Shown here: positions 43,043 to 51,426 of the stretch, piece by piece
Position numbering within the stretch: the stretch's first letter is position 1
How the letters are laid out: every line of letters starts with the position of its first letter
Assembly (NCBI GenBank): GCA_934757275.1
Contig: CAKVLN010000001.1
Coordinates: 248,001-312,000, forward strand
Reading direction: 5' to 3'
DNA: 64,000 bases
DNA from: an uncultured Candidatus Melainabacteria bacterium
GTDB taxonomy: Bacteria; Cyanobacteriota; Vampirovibrionia; Gastranaerophilales; Gastranaerophilaceae
Position numbers and translations under genes: made by a program
Notes under the pieces: model-generated
Told to the model about the DNA's origin: nothing
Seen by the model: only the letters and a program-made list of their open reading frames with translations
Databases searched by the model: none

Positions 43043-43983
43043 TGAAAAAAGTTCTAGTAACGGGAGCTGCAGGTTTTATTGGTCTGAATGTCGTTAAAGC
43101 TTATGTCGAACACGGCTGGTTTGTCTACGCTTTGGTACACAATAATGTGCCAAAAGAATTGACCCAGCTTAAAAATGTTGAACTTTTGCGAGGTGATGTA
43201 GTTAATTCAAAACTCTTTGAAGGGTTGCAAGTTGATGTCGTGGCTCATGTTGCTGGAATAGCGTCTGATATTGGCGATGATTTGAAGTTTAAAAAAATTA
43301 ATTATGAGCCTATAAAATATCTTGCTAGGTTACCTAAAGAAAAAATCGTGTATGTTTCATCTAGCGATGTCTACGGCATAAAAGATTTTCAGAAGGCGGA
43401 CGAAAATACCCCAAGAGTGGAATTTCCTAAAAACCCTTATCCGAGATACAAAATTAAATCAGAAGAATGGTTGGAGAAAAAACCTTACAACTATGTTATT
43501 ATCCGTCCAGCTGCGGTTTATGGAGAAGGTGATAAAACATTAGAAAATCGTGTTGTTGAGTTTCTAGCAGCCTCGCCTTTTATTGTACATTTTGGAAAAT
43601 GGAAAGGGGAAAACCGCTGGCCATTAGCAAATGTTAAAAATGTAGCAAATACGATTGTTGCAGTTAGTATGACTAGTGAATTTGACAAACAAGCAATTAC
43701 GATAATTGACCCAGAAAAAACTACTATAGACGAATATTATCATACAATCGCAAAAAAGTATTTTCCAAATCGAAAGTATATTAATCTCAATTTGCCATTT
43801 TGGTTTGGTAAATTTTTAGGGTTTATTTCAACCACACTTTCAAATCTTTTTAAGTTGAAAGCACCACTATTTGACCCAACTTTTTATGCGGTTCACCATG
43901 TGAGTTCAAACTTAGATTTCTCTTCTGAAAAAATGGAGATGGCTCTAAAGAGTTTGGACAAAAATAAAGATTTATTGTCCTAA
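43042..43983 (+). CDS. Extended short-chain dehydrogenase/epimerase
   Basis: The 313 residues start VLVTGAAGFIGLNVVKAYVE, the NAD(P)-binding G-x-x-G-x-x-G. VYVSSSDVYG and the catalytic Y-P-R-Y-K (Y-x3-K), then VIIRPAAVYGEGD complete an extended SDR of NAD-dependent epimerase/dehydratase type. Being coupled to an alpha-oxoamine synthase, it may reduce the ketone formed there (as CerR-type enzymes do in bacterial sphingolipid synthesis) or oxidise threonine (SDR-type threonine dehydrogenase with KBL). The sequence alone does not decide. Confidence 0.85.
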   Translation: MKKVLVTGAAGFIGLNVVKAYVEHGWFVYALVHNNVPKELTQLKNVELLRGDVVNSKLFEGLQVDVVAHVAGIASDIGDDLKFKKINYEPIKYLARLPKEKIVYVSSSDVYGIKDFQKADENTPRVEFPKNPYPRYKIKSEEWLEKKPYNYVIIRPAAVYGEGDKTLENRVVEFLAASPFIVHFGKWKGENRWPLANVKNVANTIVAVSMTSEFDKQAITIIDPEKTTIDEYYHTIAKKYFPNRKYINLNLPFWFGKFLGFISTTLSNLFKLKAPLFDPTFYAVHHVSSNLDFSSEKMEMALKSLDKNKDLLS

Positions 43984-45546
43984 GATTTCGTTCAAATCTT
44001 TTTTTACTGAGGTAAGACCTTTTATACCAAAACTGTTATTTAAGGTTGTTATAAGATTCGGATTAAGCAAAATAGGTGTGCATTTGCCAATATAGACCTC
44101 GATATTTTCCTTCTCTTTAAGATAAATCATCTGCGAAAGCGTATGCCTATCGCATTTTGGATAAAATACTGTAATCGGAAGAGAATATTTTTTAGACAAG
44201 CTTTCTGCAAATTCAACTGTTGCAAAAACGTCAAAGCACGCATTTAGGCAAATAATATTTTCTCGCTGTGTGCAATAAGAGAGTGAAATTATTAAAACAT
44301 TGCTTGGTGCCTGTTTCAATAATTTGTCAAAATAGTTTTGTTGTTCCAAAGTATAGCCGTTTAGACCAACAATAAAAATATTGGTGTAGTCTTTGTTTGC
44401 AAGTTTATTTTGTATGATTTCCTTTGAGTTATCGTAATTGTAACCAATAGAAATTGTTTCGCATTGTTTGCCTGTTTTAAAACCTTTAGCCTCTTCTGCA
44501 GATTTTATAACTTCGGAAAAATCTTTGTTTTTAATTGGAATTACACCTTTAGAGGAGGCAAAATCTGTGGTGTAAAGCCTGCCTCTATAAAGATTTTCAA
44601 CATTGTATAAAGAATGGCGAGTTAGCACAATTGGCCCTGGGAAGGTGGCAAAATCTAAAAGGCAATTTTCTATTCCTTGTCCATACTGACCTTTGAGGTT
44701 TTTGTATTCGCTAAATTTTGGAAAAGTATGCGCAATCATCATTTCATCGTGCGTATAAACATCAATTTCTTTGTCTTTTACGGCTTCTAAAACATCTTCT
44801 AACTCACGAATATTTGAGCCGACTACCAAAATCGCCTTAGAAGGTGTTGTCGTGTATGAAACTTCATTAATGACTTGTTGCCCATATCTTTCTTTTTGAG
44901 TTTTTCTCAAAAGTTTCATCAATTTGTTATCAAATTCTGCGGCATTGATTATAAGTTTTTTTAGCTCTGATGGGTCTAATTCTTCTAGATTTAATGAATT
45001 TAAAAGAGTTAAAATCATCAAATAGCCGTCATTTGATTCAATCTCAAACGTTTCTAAGTCTAAAACGTTGATACAGATACTTTTTGCAATAACAAAAAGT
45101 ATCCTATACAAATCTTGTATTTCTTGCGAAAGTTCTTTAACTTTCTTTAGAAATTCTTTTTCACCAAGTTGAATAGCCTTGATAATATCAAACTCTTTGT
45201 TGTATTTGATTACAGTTTTTAAGAACTCAGGCTCTATATCATTTTTGTTGCAAATTTCTTTATAAGAATTTATTAATCTCGGCAATTCTTCATTATAAGC
45301 GTGAATCAGTGCATTAAAATCATTCTCACTAAATTGCGGGTTTGATACAAGTATTGAAATTGTGTTTAAAATCAAGGCTTGAACTCTTTTGTCTAAGACC
45401 TCGTTTTCATAAAGTTTTAAAGCATAATAAGAAGCATTTTTTAAATACAAAATTAATACTTCCTGTAAGGAAGAAGTTCTAGGGTTCATAGAACAAATAC
45501 CACGAGAAATACAACTGTCGTATTGATAATCAAAATTGTTTGTCAT
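43972..45546 (-). CDS. Divergent hybrid-cluster protein (Hcp-like)
   Basis: I take ATG ending at 45546 (524 residues) over a TTG ending at 45591. Near the start, C-x4-G-x-C followed by SLQEVLILYLKNASYYA matches the Hcp N-terminus in reduced form, with two cysteines instead of four. ILVVGSNIRELEDVLEAV, VYTHDEMMIAHTFPKFSEY and FATFPGPIVLTRHSL match Hcp, but the cysteine expected after F-P-G-P-I is missing (T-R-H-S). Later cysteines (SYCTQ, LNACFD, YPKCDRH) are displaced. Hcp reduces NO or hydroxylamine. Here a complete hybrid cluster is doubtful, and a structural or altered redox role is possible. Confidence 0.75.
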   Translation of the reverse strand: MTNNFDYQYDSCISRGICSMNPRTSSLQEVLILYLKNASYYALKLYENEVLDKRVQALILNTISILVSNPQFSENDFNALIHAYNEELPRLINSYKEICNKNDIEPEFLKTVIKYNKEFDIIKAIQLGEKEFLKKVKELSQEIQDLYRILFVIAKSICINVLDLETFEIESNDGYLMILTLLNSLNLEELDPSELKKLIINAAEFDNKLMKLLRKTQKERYGQQVINEVSYTTTPSKAILVVGSNIRELEDVLEAVKDKEIDVYTHDEMMIAHTFPKFSEYKNLKGQYGQGIENCLLDFATFPGPIVLTRHSLYNVENLYRGRLYTTDFASSKGVIPIKNKDFSEVIKSAEEAKGFKTGKQCETISIGYNYDNSKEIIQNKLANKDYTNIFIVGLNGYTLEQQNYFDKLLKQAPSNVLIISLSYCTQRENIICLNACFDVFATVEFAESLSKKYSLPITVFYPKCDRHTLSQMIYLKEKENIEVYIGKCTPILLNPNLITTLNNSFGIKGLTSVKKDLNEILGQ

Positions 45547-45607
45547 AGTAATTTTATAATATGATGAAGGTAGATTTTTAAAATTCCCCAAAACGGCTAT
45601 TTGATGT

Positions 45608-45635
45608 GTGACAAAAGTTTTAAATATGCTAAAAT
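45608..45635 (+). promoter_or_regulatory. Promoter giving a leaderless mRNA
   Basis: GTGACA (45608-45613), a 16-base spacer and extended -10 TGC-TAAAAT (hexamer 45630-45635), 6 bases before the ATG at 45642. Confidence 0.55.
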
Positions 45636-45641
45636 ATTTTT

Positions 45642-46121
45642 ATGAAAAAAGTTGTAATAATTTATTCAGAATACACACCAACGATAGATGCAATAATTGC
45701 GCATCTAAAAGACTTTGAGGTTAAGGCAGTTAATTCTGTTGAAGAAATTGGTACTTGTGATTTGCTTGTGAATACTAATTATGATAAGGAAATTCCACAA
45801 AATCATATAAATGTGCATTATTCTCTTTTGCCAGCATTCTCTGACAATGAGCCTGTAAAAGAAGCGTTTCTGGCTGGTGTAAAGGTTACGGGAATAAGTT
45901 TTTATTATACAAATCCAGAAAGAATAATTGCGCAATACCCAATTTTTATATCAAACTTTTCTCATTATGACGATATAGAGCGAGAGTTGGAATATTTAGA
46001 GCAAACAATTTATCCTCTTATCTTAGAAAAAATACTAAGAAACGAACCTTTTGAGATAAGAAAGCTTTTGACAAAAGGCTGTTCTGGCAATTGTGGAGGC
46101 TGTGATTCTTGCAAACACTAA
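45642..46121 (+). CDS. PurN-like formyltransferase-fold protein with cysteine tail
   Basis: The protein has 159 residues; PurN has about 190-210. INVHYSLLPAFSDNEPVKEA keeps Asn and His of the PurN active site (N-x-H-S-L-L-P), and GVKVTGISFYYT...RIIAQYPIFI aligns with the next block. The catalytic Asp of the D-x-G-P-I-I-x-Q loop is lost (TNPERIIAQ). The end CSGNCGGCDSCKH has four cysteines in C-x3-C-x2-C-x2-C, not part of PurN and suited to a metal site. It overlaps the PurD-like gene. Glycinamide ribonucleotide formylation is therefore doubtful. Confidence 0.7.
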   Translation: MKKVVIIYSEYTPTIDAIIAHLKDFEVKAVNSVEEIGTCDLLVNTNYDKEIPQNHINVHYSLLPAFSDNEPVKEAFLAGVKVTGISFYYTNPERIIAQYPIFISNFSHYDDIERELEYLEQTIYPLILEKILRNEPFEIRKLLTKGCSGNCGGCDSCKH

Positions 46122-46876
46122 ATGTTTTGATTGCTGGCGAGGGGAAATTAATTCCGTTACTCAAAAAATCTAAATTTTTAAAAAAACTTTATGCTACGAC
46201 CGAGGTTGAAGGGGCAGTGAATATAAAGTTTAATACTTTCAACGAATTGGCGAAAAAATGTAAATCATTACAGATTGATATTGTTTTGGTAGAAAATGAA
46301 AAGTGGATATTGCAAGGAATTGCTGATGTTTTACGCAAAAATTTCGTTAATTGTATTGCGCCAAACGCTTTGTTTGCCGAAAAATTAATAGATAGTATTG
46401 CGTCAAGAAAGTTTTTAGAAAATTCTGAGATACTAGTTCCTCAAAAAATGAATTATCCTAGTAAATACCCGTTGTTGGTACGTGGTAAAGGGTTTAAATA
46501 TAAAGCAAATAATTTTGAGGAAGTGCTAAAATTTAAAAATTTAATAAACAAAACTTTACCGTCAGAAATTGCCGAAACTACATTTTTAGAAGAGTTTGTA
46601 GAAGGTGAAGTTTTGAATGTAGTATCATTTTATGATGGAAAAACACTAAAAACTTTTTCTGACGAGGCTTTAGTTGAAGAGTACTCAAAAAAATTAGAAA
46701 AAGCATTACTTCAAAATAAAGTGAACTTTATTGGCTTTTTTACTTCAAGATTAATAAAGACTTCATCTAAGTTGTATAATACTGGCTTTGGTTTAAAGTA
46801 TTCGCAGATGAATTTTGATAAAGACTTTTTATTTATTTTATATTGCGGAATTTATCAAAAGTTGAATGAACTATAA
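46109..46876 (+). CDS. PurD-like (GAR synthetase) protein, reduced
   Basis: The protein has 255 residues; PurD has about 420. The start is TTG at 46109, inside the preceding gene. LNVLIAGEGKLIPLLKKS replaces the usual N-terminal motif (V-G-x-G-G-R-E-H). DIVLVENEKWILQGIADVLR and ALFAEKLIDSIASRKFLEN match PurD's D-x-V-V-x-G-P-E and S-K-x-F-x-K. FLEEFVEGEVLNVVSFYDGK is the ATP-grasp E-E-F-x-x-G-E-E block. Most of the ATP-grasp C-terminal half is missing, so it is unlikely to be a normal GAR synthetase. Coupled to the PurN-like gene. Confidence 0.65.
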   Translation: MQTLNVLIAGEGKLIPLLKKSKFLKKLYATTEVEGAVNIKFNTFNELAKKCKSLQIDIVLVENEKWILQGIADVLRKNFVNCIAPNALFAEKLIDSIASRKFLENSEILVPQKMNYPSKYPLLVRGKGFKYKANNFEEVLKFKNLINKTLPSEIAETTFLEEFVEGEVLNVVSFYDGKTLKTFSDEALVEEYSKKLEKALLQNKVNFIGFFTSRLIKTSSKLYNTGFGLKYSQMNFDKDFLFILYCGIYQKLNEL

Positions 46877-47008
46877 CGCTCAATTAACGCATTGAACGCC
46901 ACACGCTCACGGCGTGAAATACGCTAGTTGAACGTCTTTAGTCCCCTCCCTTTTTATCATTTGACAGGGGGAGGGTGCCGAAGGCGGGAGAGGGTGTTGT
47001 TAACTAAC

Positions 47009-47041
47009 AACAACGGTTAGGTTTGTAACCTAACCGTTGTT
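47009..47041. terminator. Strong hairpin between convergent genes
   Basis: AACAACGGTTAGGTT pairs perfectly with AACCTAACCGTTGTT (15 bp) around TGT. The 130 bases before it (46880-47008) are intergenic sequence of higher GC with GGGGGAGGG tracts and CACGCTCACGGCGTG, without a gene. Confidence 0.8.
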
Positions 47042-47048
47042 TGCAATT

Positions 47049-48938
47049 CTATTCATTTAAAAGCTTATCAGCAAGCGGTGATTCGACCTTACCATTAAGA
47101 GTTTTTGAAACACTCTTAATGTTTTCAGCCATTTTCGCCATTTCTGGTGTCCAAACGAAATTATCCATAACGTATTTTTCGCCTTTTGAAAAATCACCCT
47201 TCATTTGTACTTGTATGATTTCTTCAAGCATTTTTCTTGCAGTCGGTACCATTTTTTCTATATCAATATCAAGCATACCTTCTGGTGAAATCTTTATAGC
47301 ACCTTCTTTTATAAAGTAGTAGTTCTGCATAACTGAACGTACTCTATGCGCTTGACTTAATGTAGGTTTTGACATCATCATATTATCAGTTGCATAAGTA
47401 ACAATGATTTGTTTTCTCTGCTCTGGTGTGTACATTCCAGCTTCTGTTAGAACATCAAGCATAGCCAAAGAAACCATATCAGCCTTATTTTCTTCTATGA
47501 TTGATTTGTATTTACCCAAACCTTCTGTGCCTGATTTTGGTCCAAGAGAGTGTCCGTTTTCGTGTCCTACAGTGAACCAATGGTCTGCCTCGTCGTTATA
47601 GTATTTATGCAATTCAGGGTTTAAAGTTGCATTCAAGCGTTTCTTCATTTTTTCTTTAGCGTCTTCTGAGGTGATTAAACGAATTTGTCTATGATAAACA
47701 TTTCTTCTGCCACCATCAAGCTCACGAATAGAAAGTTTGTCGTCGTTTGGCAAGTTTTCTGCTAATGTAATACCAGCTCTAAATTCGCCAACATCGCCAG
47801 TTACGGCTACCAAATCAGCATCAACCATTGTTTGCTTTGATTCTTTGTCTGGGGAAATGTTTTGAATATATTCATCTTTGAACGGCATATTTTGCGCCAT
47901 CAAAGGCAAGAATTTTTTCACATTAAGAATTGCATCAGTGCCTTTTTTGTTAATTATACCAACACGTCCACCTAGAAAATCTTTTGCAACTGGCACAATG
48001 CCGTTTTCATCTAAAAGTTTTTTAAGTTCAGCATTTTCAACAACAGTTTCAGTTAATTCATCTGAATAATTTTCTCTCGTAATTGTAAATTCTAATGGAG
48101 TGTCCTGCAAAGTTGCCCATTTTTTGTCTGCATAAGCGTCAAGCATTGGGTCCGCAGTTCTCAAGGCCTTTGCTTGTAGTTGCAAAAATTCATTGAAATC
48201 TGCATTGGTAGAAGTTTCACTAGCTTTTTCAAGTTCTGATGCCATATAAGCAAAATCATCTTTAAATTTGTCGATATAATCAGTTGCAACAAGCTCGTTA
48301 CCCGCTCTTTCAACCACAGAACGTTGATTTAAAATCTTTGCAACTTCGTCAACTTTTCCGTTTTTTAACATATTAATTAAAATGTTATGAAATTCTTCTT
48401 TTTCTAAATCTTGAGGGTAAACACCTTTACCTGCACGCATTGAAACACCTTTTGCAAGTTCAATCATGTTGCTTTCTCTATCAAGTGAGCAAACGCCTTT
48501 TTGCGCATCAAAAAGAATTTTTGTTAACTTCGCATCTTCATTGCCTTTTTCGATTTCTTTTTCTAAGTATTCTTTAAATGGTAAGTTGTTTGGGTTATCG
48601 AGTTGCATATTTATTTTATCAAGCACAACAGCAGCTTTAACGAGGTGTTTTAATGCTTCTTTATCGCCATCAGCAAGCTCTAAATATTCAGGTGCATCAA
48701 CAGCAAGCATTTTTTTTGTTGTCAAATAATCTTTGTGTGTTCTTTTTGCAAGCTCTTCATGTGAAAGATTAAGTTCATAATCCTTTTTAGAAAGCCCTAC
48801 GTTGTTAATCATACTCATTTTATCAAGCTCCTTTACTAACTTATTTTCGGGATAATTGTTCTCTTGTGGAGTGCTTTTCTTTACACTTCCACGATAAATT
48901 ATGTTGTTATTAATTTTTTTTATTGGGTTTATATTCAT
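47049..48938 (-). CDS. M49-like zinc peptidase with the shared N-terminal peptide
   Basis: The 629 residues start MNINPIKKINNNIIYRGSVK, a form of the recurrent peptide ending Y-R-G. The zinc site is HENGHSLGP (H459-E-N-G-H463) with the third ligand in EENKADMVSL (E482 or E483). H-E-x-x-H-x-L-G-P with a downstream E-E-x-K-A-D resembles the dipeptidyl peptidase III (M49) branch in proteins such as plant nudix-associated peptidases. No signal peptide or membrane segment. N-terminal 300 residues are helical and acidic. Likely an intracellular or unusually exported peptidase; substrate unknown. Confidence 0.75.
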   Translation of the reverse strand: MNINPIKKINNNIIYRGSVKKSTPQENNYPENKLVKELDKMSMINNVGLSKKDYELNLSHEELAKRTHKDYLTTKKMLAVDAPEYLELADGDKEALKHLVKAAVVLDKINMQLDNPNNLPFKEYLEKEIEKGNEDAKLTKILFDAQKGVCSLDRESNMIELAKGVSMRAGKGVYPQDLEKEEFHNILINMLKNGKVDEVAKILNQRSVVERAGNELVATDYIDKFKDDFAYMASELEKASETSTNADFNEFLQLQAKALRTADPMLDAYADKKWATLQDTPLEFTITRENYSDELTETVVENAELKKLLDENGIVPVAKDFLGGRVGIINKKGTDAILNVKKFLPLMAQNMPFKDEYIQNISPDKESKQTMVDADLVAVTGDVGEFRAGITLAENLPNDDKLSIRELDGGRRNVYHRQIRLITSEDAKEKMKKRLNATLNPELHKYYNDEADHWFTVGHENGHSLGPKSGTEGLGKYKSIIEENKADMVSLAMLDVLTEAGMYTPEQRKQIIVTYATDNMMMSKPTLSQAHRVRSVMQNYYFIKEGAIKISPEGMLDIDIEKMVPTARKMLEEIIQVQMKGDFSKGEKYVMDNFVWTPEMAKMAENIKSVSKTLNGKVESPLADKLLNE

Positions 48939-48971
48939 ATTGTACTCTTGAAAAATTAAATAAATAAGTCA

Positions 48972-49598
48972 CTACTTGCCAAAAACTGGTGGTGGTTGAA
49001 TGTATAGCGGTTTGAGTTTGCGCCAATCAGTTTCGCCTCCGTTTTTAGCGTATTCGTAAGCTAGTTTTGCGAGAATTTCACCAATAGGGTAGTCTGAAAC
49101 TTGATAAGATACTGCCTTATCTGTGTATTGGCTAAATCTTTCAAGCAGGCTATTATCAGTAACTAAAGTTCTATTTTTAACCATCTCATCAACTTGTTCT
49201 AATTCTATTGCACCAAGAATTTTGCCATCAAAAACGTAGGCTTTGTTTTTTCTTGCATCAAGTGCAACTAAATCATCTCTGTCTAAAATCTTAGAAAGAA
49301 TTTCAAGAGAGGAGATGCCAACTGCCTTGATATTTAATTGTTGAGCAAGAACTCTTGCAACCGTTGTGCAAGCTCTTATGCCAGTGAAACTTCCTGGACC
49401 AATATCTGTAGCAATTAAATCTATATTTTTAGGCGTTAAATCTGTTTCTTTCAATATTTTTACGATTGTAGAAATCAAATACGCAGAATGATAATTCTGT
49501 CCATTAGAAACAATTGTTTCACTTTTCAAGATTTTATCATCTTCTGCTAATGTTATATATGTCTTGTCTAAACAAGTGTCAAATGCTAGTATTTTCAA
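48972..49598 (-). CDS. tsaB: tRNA t6A synthesis protein TsaB
   Basis: The 208 residues start ILAFDTCLDKTYITLAEDDK. The family continues with QNYHSAYLISTIVKILKETD, IATDIGPGSFTGIRACTTVA and LDARKNKAYVF. TsaB forms the TsaBDE complex that makes threonylcarbamoyladenosine at position 37 of tRNAs reading ANN codons. The start is TTG, overlapping the TGA of tsaE (TTGA), which indicates translational coupling. Confidence 0.93.
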   Translation of the reverse strand: MKILAFDTCLDKTYITLAEDDKILKSETIVSNGQNYHSAYLISTIVKILKETDLTPKNIDLIATDIGPGSFTGIRACTTVARVLAQQLNIKAVGISSLEILSKILDRDDLVALDARKNKAYVFDGKILGAIELEQVDEMVKNRTLVTDNSLLERFSQYTDKAVSYQVSDYPIGEILAKLAYEYAKNGGETDWRKLKPLYIQPPPVFGK

Positions 49599-50056
49599 TC
49601 TTTTAACCCTTCTAAAACTTTATCTTTTCCAATAGACTTAAACTCATAAATTCTGCTATCATCAGAGTCGTCATAAGTTACATTAATCTCAATTCTTTCA
49701 AAAGGCAATTCTCCTTGTGAAAATTCTGCCCACTCAACAAAAGTAATTTTTTTGCCAGTAGAATATTCTCGAAGTTCGTCTGTAATTGTTTTAATTCCAG
49801 CGTGTTCTAATCTGTACAAATCAAAGTGGTAAACAGGAATTGAAGCGCTATAGTATTCGTTCAAAATAACAAAACTAGGACTTGTAACTTTTTCCTTAAT
49901 ACCCAATGCTTCTGCTACAAGTTTTACAAAGGCAGTTTTTCCAGCTCCAATTTCACCGAAAAGGTTAATAAAGCAACCGTCGTTTTCAACTAATTTTGCA
50001 AATTTGTAAGCAAGTTTTTTTGTATCTTCTAATGATTTGCACTTAAATCTACACAT
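49595..50056 (-). CDS. tsaE: tRNA t6A synthesis ATPase TsaE
   Basis: The 153 residues contain GEIGAGKT (34-41, P-loop), SPSFVILNEYYSASIPVYHF, DLYRLEH and ITFVEWAEF, the TsaE set. It drives turnover of TsaBD. Its start lies 28 bases inside the diguanylate cyclase gene and its stop overlaps tsaB, so all three are co-translated. Confidence 0.94.
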   Translation of the reverse strand: MCRFKCKSLEDTKKLAYKFAKLVENDGCFINLFGEIGAGKTAFVKLVAEALGIKEKVTSPSFVILNEYYSASIPVYHFDLYRLEHAGIKTITDELREYSTGKKITFVEWAEFSQGELPFERIEINVTYDDSDDSRIYEFKSIGKDKVLEGLKD

Positions 50057-51426
50057 ACTCTGTTCCTTCCGCCTTCTTTCGCTTCGTATAAAGCTTTATC
50101 TGCACGCTTGAATAATTCTTCGCCAGTTTCATCTGGGCTAAATTCAGCCAAACCCATACTTATTGTTACATTGATATTTTTTTTGTCAATAGGAATTGGC
50201 GTGGTTTCAACTGCCTTGCGCAAACGCTCGCCAACGATTTTTGCCTCTTCAATATGAGTGTAAGGAAGAAGTACTGCAAACTCTTCCCCACCATATCTTG
50301 AAGGGATATCAGATTCACGCAAATGCTCTTTAATGATAGATGCAACTGTTCTTAAAACCGCATCACCGCTTGCGTGACCGTAAGTGTCATTAACTTTTTT
50401 GAAGAAATCAATGTCCACCATCATTGCGCACAATGGGTTCTTCTGACGTTTTGTTGTTGCGATTTCTTGTTTTAAACGAACCTCAAATTGTCTTCTATTA
50501 TTCAAATTAGTTAATGCGTCCAATGTCGCATACTGCAACACTTTTGAATAAGTATTAGCACGATTAATAGTTATTGCAGATTGTCTTGTTAGCTGCTCCA
50601 GATAACTAATATCACGTTTAGAAAGCTTTTCTAAAGTACTTCTTGCAACAATACAACCTGTAATTTCGCCTTCAGAAGTTAGTGGAAACGCACCGATTTT
50701 GTCGTCAGAAGTCAATATATAGTTCGTTTCTGGCGTAAGTTGTTTAAGTGTTTCGTAAATTCTTTCATCTTTACAAGCCTTTGGCCAAACAAGTTTGAAC
50801 TCGTTGTCTTGCATTAAGAAAACATAAATCAAATGGTCAGAAATAAATCTATCCAACATTTCACCAATCAGTGGAACTATATAATTTAATTCATATTGAG
50901 TTTCAATAATTTTTGCAATATTTTTCATTGAATCATGAAATTCGACATTAATTTTTGATTGTTCATTAAGCACAATATTTTGGAGTTTTAGTGAAACTTG
51001 TGCCGCAAAAACCTTCATCAAGAATAGAAATTCCATATCAACAGTTGAATTATTTTCAAAAGTTAGTTCAATTAAGCCAAACTCCTTGCCTTCCTTTAAA
51101 ATTGGCATTAACAAAGAATTGATTTTGATAGAAACTTCGCCAATTGAGGCTGGCAGTTTATAAGCTTTAGAATTAATAACAAAATCATGCGCTTTTATTT
51201 TTTCAAACGCAGAATAGAGTTCAGAATTGTCTTCAATCACATTCCAATTGTCAGCACAATTGCGCATAGTAGAGGTGGTGCTATCAAACACATAAATTGC
51301 AAGACTGTTGATTTTTTCATACTCGTTCAAAATCTTTTTAAGCTCTGCAACTAACTCTGTTGTATCAACTTCTTTTGTTAATACTTCTGAAATTTTTGTT
51401 AAAAAATGAAGTTCTTTATTTTCCAT
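50029..51426 (-). CDS. Diguanylate cyclase with GAF-like sensor region
   Basis: The 465 residues have about 290 residues of two GAF-like parts, then a GGDEF domain. The active site is G-G-E-E-F at 379-383 (SRYGGEEFAVLL), with VDIDFFKKVNDTYGHASGD metal-binding Asp upstream. The inhibitory site R-x-x-D is present at 370-373, five residues before. It makes cyclic di-GMP from GTP and should be feedback-inhibited. No membrane segment, so it senses a cytosolic signal. The set with tsaE/tsaB and an MshEN-like protein elsewhere in the window hints at c-di-GMP control of surface structures. Confidence 0.93.
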   Translation of the reverse strand: MENKELHFLTKISEVLTKEVDTTELVAELKKILNEYEKINSLAIYVFDSTTSTMRNCADNWNVIEDNSELYSAFEKIKAHDFVINSKAYKLPASIGEVSIKINSLLMPILKEGKEFGLIELTFENNSTVDMEFLFLMKVFAAQVSLKLQNIVLNEQSKINVEFHDSMKNIAKIIETQYELNYIVPLIGEMLDRFISDHLIYVFLMQDNEFKLVWPKACKDERIYETLKQLTPETNYILTSDDKIGAFPLTSEGEITGCIVARSTLEKLSKRDISYLEQLTRQSAITINRANTYSKVLQYATLDALTNLNNRRQFEVRLKQEIATTKRQKNPLCAMMVDIDFFKKVNDTYGHASGDAVLRTVASIIKEHLRESDIPSRYGGEEFAVLLPYTHIEEAKIVGERLRKAVETTPIPIDKKNINVTISMGLAEFSPDETGEELFKRADKALYEAKEGGRNRVCVDLSANH

